Positions 59,492 through 64,000 of a DNA stretch of 64,000 nt are shown in pieces. The position numbers and the translations under genes were made by a program. The first letter of the stretch is position 1. Every line of letters begins with the position of its first letter. Under the pieces are notes generated by a model. That model was not told the origin of the DNA, made no database searches, and saw only the letters and a list, made by a program, of their open reading frames with translations. This DNA is from Methanothermobacter sp. (GTDB lineage: Archaea > Methanobacteriota > Methanobacteria > Methanobacteriales > DSM-23052), in assembly GCA_030055615.1 (NCBI GenBank), contig JASFYN010000001.1, forward strand, positions 203,267-267,266, written 5' to 3'.

Positions 59492-60228
59492 CTAAGACAC
59501 CCTTTAAATCCTTCTGTTCTTATGTCTTCTAATATTTCAGTGGGGTTTCCTGTGCAGGCTATTTTACCATCTAAAAGGACATGGGCTATATCGGCTCTTA
59601 CGAAGTTCAGTATGTATCCAAGGTGTGTGATGAGGAGGCCTGCTTTTTGTCTTTGTCCTGGTTTTTTATCCTTTTCTAGTAATGTGTTGATCTCTTCTGC
59701 AATTAGTTCGACGTTTTCGATGTCAACTCCACTATCTGGTTCATCGAACATTATAAAGTCGGGTTTCTGGGCTAAGAGTTGTAGTATCTCTGATCTTTTA
59801 ACTTCACCACCCGAGAAACCCATGTTAACATCTCTTTCAAGGAATCTTTCATCAAATTTCAGCTTCTTGGCTATCTTCATTATTTCGGGGTTTAATTCTT
59901 CTTCGATTTTTTGTCCATTTTCTATTTTGAGCAGATCGACGAGTTTAACGCCACGGATTGCTGGGGGGTTTTGAAAGCTTACACCTATACCCATCTTAAC
60001 TCTTTCTGTTGTGGGTAGGTTTGTTATGTCCTTTCCTTTGAATATTATCTCACCTCGTTTAACTTTATACTTGGGGAAGCCAAGGATTGTCATAAATAGT
60101 GTACTTTTTCCGGATCCGTTAGGTCCTAGGAGAACATGGGTTTCCCCTTTGTCTATGTAGAGGTCTATATCTTCAAGGACTTCTTTCCCATCCACTTCAA
60201 CTGCTAGGTCTGTGATTTCAAGGAGCAT
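59473..60228 (-). CDS. sufC: SufC, Fe-S assembly ABC ATPase
   Basis: Cytosolic ABC-type ATPase. Walker A GPNGSGKST near 36, signature FSGGEVKRSEI near 140, Walker B FIMFDEPDSGVD near 160 and the switch LLITH near 200. Length 251 is normal. ATG follows GGTGGTTTAAC. It overlaps sufBD. It lies downstream of the hcg genes on the same strand, 42 bp after hcgF. Confidence 0.95.
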   Translation of the reverse strand: MLLEITDLAVEVDGKEVLEDIDLYIDKGETHVLLGPNGSGKSTLFMTILGFPKYKVKRGEIIFKGKDITNLPTTERVKMGIGVSFQNPPAIRGVKLVDLLKIENGQKIEEELNPEIMKIAKKLKFDERFLERDVNMGFSGGEVKRSEILQLLAQKPDFIMFDEPDSGVDIENVELIAEEINTLLEKDKKPGQRQKAGLLITHLGYILNFVRADIAHVLLDGKIACTGNPTEILEDIRTEGFKGCLRCFQTQ

Positions 60229-60270
60229 GTTAAACCACCACCATAAATACTCTTATGGAATCTATGATAT

Positions 60271-60759
60271 TTATATGTGTGGAAGAGTATCCTCTAGGAG
60301 TTTAAGGGCTTTTTTCACCCCTGATTTTTGTCTTTTCATGATCTCAGCGGCTGGTGAGGATCTTAGATCCGCGTAAACATCCGATGAACTTATAACTTCC
60401 ATATTATCAGTTATGATAGCTATCCCACCCCTTCCAACGCCTGCGGTTGTCCCTATACCAATGTCTGCTCCTGTAATATCTTTTATGGCCTTGGCCATCT
60501 TTTTAGCCATTTTTTTATCTGAGGATTCGTCATAGATTTTTATGTCGTCTACTACTTCAGTTGGTGGGAGCGGTTCGAATTTGAGAATTCTCTTAATCCC
60601 TGAAATGGTTGGGATGAACAGGCCTGCTATAAGTGATAATTTGTAATCATGGGGGCTTATGGTCCATTTATATGATAATGGGTAGCCTTGGGAAAATGCG
60701 TGTATTTCCCTGGCTATTTTCCCATGGGTGAAACATTCTGCTGTGGCTATTCTGATCAA
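60271..60759 (-). CDS. hcgF: HcgF (UPF0254), FeGP cofactor biosynthesis
   Basis: A 162-residue protein of the UPF0254 family, to which HcgF belongs (MJ1251 type, from memory). HcgF binds the guanylylpyridinol precursor and forms a thioester through a cysteine; here Cys9 in ATAECFTHGK is the likely residue. GADIGIGTTAGVGRGGIAII near 96-115 is typical. TTG start with GGGGAG upstream, overlapping the hcgE stop by 4 bp. Confidence 0.87.
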   Translation of the reverse strand: MIRIATAECFTHGKIAREIHAFSQGYPLSYKWTISPHDYKLSLIAGLFIPTISGIKRILKFEPLPPTEVVDDIKIYDESSDKKMAKKMAKAIKDITGADIGIGTTAGVGRGGIAIITDNMEVISSSDVYADLRSSPAAEIMKRQKSGVKKALKLLEDTLPHI

Positions 60760-61415
60760 TTCGCTCCCCTATAATATAGAATTTTTAATATATGGAATGT
60801 TATGGTTTTTGCTATTTCATTTAGTATGTATCCTGTTATGGGTTCCCAATCCTTTATAAGTTTACCAGTCCCTACTAGTGTGTGATTTTTTATTCCTTTA
60901 TCTTGTAGGAATTTGACTATTGGATTATTTTTGTCGAGTTTAGATATGTCTCCTGCTATTATTTTTTCTGGGCCGATTCCTGCGACTCCCATTGTACTAA
61001 TGGTTGAGGCTCCTATCCTGTGGGCATGTTTTATGATGGATGCTGTGATTGGGAGTGTATTGCCACCAGCGATGGAAATGCAGATAATGTCACCGTCTAT
61101 GATGTGGAGGTTATCTTTTGAGATGTATTTTGGGATTCCCACCACTCTTCTTGTGGTTGATCCTTTGGCTAATCTTTCAAGGAATTTGACCTTGTATTCG
61201 CCCATATTGGCCCCTTTTAACCTGAATATTAGATCATCGGCTGTTACCCGTTGTCCGTCAATGGCTTTTATCTCCTTTGGCCCTCCGCGGTGCACTTCCA
61301 TGAGGTTTAGGGCTACTCTGAGGCCTAGTCTTCCGAGGCCGATTATTGTAACTTTACCATGGGGTTTTTTCTTTTTTTCCAATTCTTCTATTGATTCCAT
61401 TTTATTGTCTTCCAT
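60756..61415 (-). CDS. hcgE: HcgE, E1/ThiF-like adenylylating enzyme of FeGP cofactor synthesis
   Basis: A ubiquitin-activating-like enzyme that adenylylates the carboxyl group of guanylylpyridinol. The nucleotide-binding motif is VTIIGLGRLGLRVALNLMEVHRGG near 22-45, and GNTLPITASIIKHAHRIGA near 117 follows. Length 219 is normal. Two ATGs compete (61415 and 61400); the first overlaps hcgD by 28 bp and neither has a strong ribosome site. Confidence 0.88.
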   Translation of the reverse strand: MEDNKMESIEELEKKKKPHGKVTIIGLGRLGLRVALNLMEVHRGGPKEIKAIDGQRVTADDLIFRLKGANMGEYKVKFLERLAKGSTTRRVVGIPKYISKDNLHIIDGDIICISIAGGNTLPITASIIKHAHRIGASTISTMGVAGIGPEKIIAGDISKLDKNNPIVKFLQDKGIKNHTLVGTGKLIKDWEPITGYILNEIAKTITFHILKILYYRGAN

Positions 61416-62092
61416 GGTGTTTTTGTGTCCATTATCTTGACTTTGATCCCTAGTTGAGAGAGGAGTTCGCCTAACTTGTATAGGCCTGGTAATTCTGTTG
61501 TATGGTGTCCTGCGTCTATGAGGGTTAGATCTAGGTTCTTTGCTAGTATAGCCCCTTTTTGGGTGATATCTCCTGAAAGGTAAACTTTAACGTTCTTTTC
61601 GTGGACTTTTTTTATCATCTTTGGATTTAAACCGAAACCTGATACTATTGCTATTTTATCAATTTTGAGGTTTTTTTTAAAGTTAACGATTCTTACTTCC
61701 TCTGGTTTGAGTCTTCTGTGGATTTCTTCTATGAATGTTTCTAGTGTGGTGTCTGTTTTGCAGATTCTTCCGAGGCCTTCTGTTATTGTGTCTATGACTT
61801 TTAGTTTTAGTTTGTCGGCGAGGGCGTCGCATGCTCCTCCTTTGATGATGTCCCAGTTTGAATGTATAACATATGTTGGTATTGGAGGTTTTAGTTGTGG
61901 TGGATGGTGTAATATGAGTAGGTCATAATCTTTATAGGGTATCTGGTCTGTAGCAATGTAATCCATTAGCAATAGGACCTTTTCTACGTTAATATCATTG
62001 GTTGGTGTTATTAGGCCTATTTTGTCGCCTTTTATGGCGATTTGTGGCGGTATTTTCTCTTCTATAATTTTTATGAGTTCTGTTAGTTTCAT
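61388..62092 (-). CDS. hcgD: HcgD, Nif3-like protein of FeGP cofactor synthesis
   Basis: A Nif3-family protein with a dinuclear iron site, suggested to chaperone iron for the FeGP cofactor. Family segments are LLILHHPPQLKPPIPTYVIHSNWD near 57-80 and VYLSGDITQKGAI near 176, plus DAGHHTTELPGL near 197. Length 234 is usual. It overlaps hcgC and hcgE. A plain Nif3 role (GTP cyclohydrolase I type 2) is the alternative; position in the hcg run decides. Confidence 0.88.
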   Translation of the reverse strand: MKLTELIKIIEEKIPPQIAIKGDKIGLITPTNDINVEKVLLLMDYIATDQIPYKDYDLLILHHPPQLKPPIPTYVIHSNWDIIKGGACDALADKLKLKVIDTITEGLGRICKTDTTLETFIEEIHRRLKPEEVRIVNFKKNLKIDKIAIVSGFGLNPKMIKKVHEKNVKVYLSGDITQKGAILAKNLDLTLIDAGHHTTELPGLYKLGELLSQLGIKVKIMDTKTPWKTIKWNQ

Positions 62093-62844
62093 ATTTCTTT
62101 TATTTTGGATTTTATTTTTCTAAGATTTTCTTTTATTGGCGTGTCACAGTCTATTCTTTTGAGGGATGATGCGATTATTGCATTTTCTTTGATGGATTCT
62201 GTAAATTTTTCGCAATCTTTTTCCTTGAATAGTATTCTTTCATAGAATCTTAATTGTGATGACGCGTAGAGTACACCATCTGCTTTTAGGATTTTTTCGA
62301 GGCTTCTTCTGAGCACTTCTATGGTTAGGGTCATTGTCCCTGATGTTTTCGTATTTAGGCCATTGGTATATAATATGCCTTTTAGCGGGGCTTTGATGGC
62401 TTTTATTCTCTTTTCAGTTTCGTCATGGTTTTTTATTATAGGGTCGCTGGCATCTGAAATTGGACTTTCAACTATGAAGGTCTTTGTTTTGATTTTTAGT
62501 TTTTTTGGTTTTATGCCTCCGATACCTGTTGTATCCACTACAAGATCCCATGTTCCTCTGATGGTTTTTGGTTTTTTGAATGTTACATTTGGATCGACTA
62601 GGCATTTGAGGTGGGGGTATTTATCGACTATTGTAACATTGTATTCTTTGAATTTGTTGGCTATCATGGCACCTGTAAGATAGGCGCCTATTATGAGGGT
62701 TTTTTCTGGTTTGATTTTTTTATGGGCTAGCCAATCTATTAAGGCGTTTGTTTTTATCTTGCCTATGGTTTCTATGATATCTTGGATGGTGTGTTCTGAG
62801 AAGTAGCTTTTTACTGTGTTTGTTATACCAGTTTCTGTTTTCAT
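62089..62844 (-). CDS. hcgC: HcgC, SAM-dependent pyridinol C3-methyltransferase
   Basis: Methylates carbon 3 of the pyridinol during FeGP synthesis. A Rossmann-like stretch TLIIGAYLTGAMIANKF near 49, VDTTGIGGIKPKKL near 107 and LYTNGLNTKTSGTMTLTIEVLRRSL near 158-182 fit the family. Length 251 is normal. It overlaps hcgB and hcgD by 4 bp each. Confidence 0.88.
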   Translation of the reverse strand: MKTETGITNTVKSYFSEHTIQDIIETIGKIKTNALIDWLAHKKIKPEKTLIIGAYLTGAMIANKFKEYNVTIVDKYPHLKCLVDPNVTFKKPKTIRGTWDLVVDTTGIGGIKPKKLKIKTKTFIVESPISDASDPIIKNHDETEKRIKAIKAPLKGILYTNGLNTKTSGTMTLTIEVLRRSLEKILKADGVLYASSQLRFYERILFKEKDCEKFTESIKENAIIASSLKRIDCDTPIKENLRKIKSKIKEI

Positions 62845-63305
62845 AATCCTAGCCTTTGGAGGGCTGTTTTCAGTTCTTCTTCTACTGCTTCTTCTAGGCT
62901 TTTTCCGTGTATGATGTGTGGTGGTGATATGGCTGCTGAGAGTATTCTGCCTTTGCGGTCCATTATTACTAGCATTGAACCGGAGCCTGGAGCGCCTAGT
63001 CGGCCCCTTGCTATTACAAGGTCTGAGTCTGTTGTGTCTACTGCCATGAGGGCTTTGGTTATGGTTGGCATCCTTGTCAGGTCAGCGGCGTTGGTGTGGA
63101 TTTTTAATCCTTTGGCTTTGGGGAGTCCGAATTCTTTGAGGACCTTGTTTATACTTTTTAGTTTTTTTTGATCCCAATTGGGGATGGTTATGTTCTTTGC
63201 TGAGAGGATGTATTCTTTTATTTTTTCGACTTCTATTTCCTTGTCGCCTGTTCTTTTCCTTTCTGCTGATTCGTTGTATGCTTTTTTTATGTGTTCTTCT
63301 AGCAT
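62841..63305 (-). CDS. hcgB: HcgB, pyridinol guanylyltransferase
   Basis: Joins GMP from GTP to the pyridinol precursor. KIHTNAADLTRMPTITKALMAVD near 72-94 and VIARGRLGAPGSGSMLVIMDRKGR near 98-121 are characteristic, as is SPPHIIHGKSLEEAVEEEL. Length 154 is near normal. It sits between hcgA (6 bp) and hcgC (overlap). Confidence 0.9.
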   Translation of the reverse strand: MLEEHIKKAYNESAERKRTGDKEIEVEKIKEYILSAKNITIPNWDQKKLKSINKVLKEFGLPKAKGLKIHTNAADLTRMPTITKALMAVDTTDSDLVIARGRLGAPGSGSMLVIMDRKGRILSAAISPPHIIHGKSLEEAVEEELKTALQRLGL

Positions 63306-63311
63306 CTTTTA

Positions 63312-64000
63312 TCACCATGGGATGGGGGAGGCTAATTTTTTTATTTCGGCTTTTAGGCCCATGTTTTTTATGATTTTAAGTATTTTTTTAAGGTTTCCTA
63401 CGTGTGGTGATCCGACGCCTTTGACGTGTAGGGGATAATTGTCGGGTATTACTGTGGCTATGTTGTCTGCGCCTGCTATGAGGGAGAATTTCACGTTTTC
63501 AGGGCCTATGGTGGGTGCGGGTACTGTTATCCTCAGGTGGGGGTATAATATTCTTGTTATTGCTATGGTCTTCATCTGCTCGTTTAGTGGACATGGCGGA
63601 TGTTTTTCCATTGGAGTGCCCTTGTATGGATTGAATCCCATTATAGGCACTTCTCCAAGGCTTTTAAACCTTTTGAGGAACTTTAGATGTTTTATCCTGT
63701 CCTTGTATGTTTCTCCGATTCCTATTAATAGTCCTGATGAGAGTTCTAGGCCTTCTTCTGATATGAGCTTGCATACTTTTATGCGTTGTTCTAGTGTTTC
63801 TCCTGGTTTGAGGTAATGGAAAAGTTTTTGGTTTATTGTTTCTAGGTTGCAGCATATGGTGTCGGTCCCGTACTTTGCCAGTTTTTGTATGTTTTTCCTT
63901 TTGAGGTCTGAGCCCACATTTATGAGTAATTCTAGGCTAGTATTTTCTTTGACTATCTTAGCTGCTCTGGTGGCGTGTTTTCCATTGTATCCGTGGGCGC
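63312..64000 (-). CDS. hcgA: HcgA, radical SAM protein of FeGP cofactor synthesis (5' end outside window)
   Basis: A radical SAM protein related to CofG/CofH and biotin synthase that starts FeGP pyridinol synthesis. The frame stays open from 63917 to the window end (reading AHGYNGKHATRAAKIV before the internal GTG), so the start and cysteine motif lie beyond 64000. The visible part has GTDTICCNLETINQKLFHYLKPGETLEQRI, SSGLLIGIGETYKDRI, MGFNPYKGTPMEKHP and IAGADNIATVIPDNYPLHVKGVG. It leads the hcgA-B-C-D-E-F run. Confidence 0.88.
   Translation of the reverse strand, partial: AHGYNGKHATRAAKIVKENTSLELLINVGSDLKRKNIQKLAKYGTDTICCNLETINQKLFHYLKPGETLEQRIKVCKLISEEGLELSSGLLIGIGETYKDRIKHLKFLKRFKSLGEVPIMGFNPYKGTPMEKHPPCPLNEQMKTIAITRILYPHLRITVPAPTIGPENVKFSLIAGADNIATVIPDNYPLHVKGVGSPHVGNLKKILKIIKNMGLKAEIKKLASPIPW

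Noticed and set aside
63312-63917. A complete 201-residue radical SAM gene starting at 63917
   Set aside because: The frame continues in family-like sequence to the window end, so the GTG at 63917 is internal and the gene is cut by the window.

Overview
The window comes from a methanogenic archaeon of the order Methanobacteriales and looks most like a Methanothermobacter-type thermophile. The evidence is an mcrBDCGA operon followed directly by mtrEDCBAFGH, an hcg cluster for the FeGP cofactor of Hmd hydrogenase, genes for coenzyme M, F420 and methanopterin, an archaeal C/D-box RNP pair, and a family-B DNA polymerase that stops right after motif C, as in the two-gene PolB of Methanothermobacter. 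TATA-like promoters, T-rich terminators and AGGAGGTGAT-type ribosome sites with frequent TTG and GTG starts also fit. Base composition is AT-rich by eye; I did not compute it. I saw no tRNA, rRNA, CRISPR array, insertion sequence or phage gene. This is a core-metabolism region, not an accessory island.

Left part (1-12.4 kb): the 3' part of coaBC, an HTH regulator, fibrillarin plus Nop5, pyrD-pyrK, an AI-2E-type permease, a metallo-beta-lactamase-fold protein, and a 1714-residue exported, membrane-anchored CobN-like protein. From 12.4 to 27.4 kb: split polB; comCDE for coenzyme M; purM and purP; fttA, the archaeal transcription terminator nuclease; proteasome beta; taw2; cofG and mptA with an uncharacterised gene between them; an HDAC-family deacetylase; and an Lrp/AsnC regulator.

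From 27.4 to 30.1 kb there is a small atypical patch. Two diverged DUF4013 membrane-protein genes alternate with one intact secreted-protein gene and one decayed copy of it, and the two copies share an exact 121-bp stretch. From 30.1 to 38.3 kb: trm1, a zinc-ribbon CPBP protease, a DegT aminotransferase, an MTH1187-type protein, a tRNA-thiolation PP-loop enzyme, a GTPBP1-like GTPase with DUF1922 and TraB-family genes, and comB.

The centre of interest is 38.3-58.3 kb, a methyl-coenzyme M reductase region. It has mmp17 and mmp7 (linked to MCR activation), a membrane metallophosphoesterase, a DUF134 regulator with a perfect palindrome at its start, the radical SAM enzymes mcmA-like and mmp10 that methylate McrA, the mcr operon, the Na+-pumping mtr operon, a Na+/Ca2+-exchanger-like gene, a Usp protein, mmp14 and cobY. 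A large two-level hairpin lies in the mcr leader. A second hairpin of similar geometry, followed by a T tract, separates mcrA from mtrE. The right end (58.3-64 kb) reads leftward and carries hcgA (cut by the window end), hcgB, C, D, E and F, then sufC and sufBD.

Together the genes supply the last steps of methanogenesis (Mtr, then Mcr), the modifications and cofactors those enzymes need, and general information processing.
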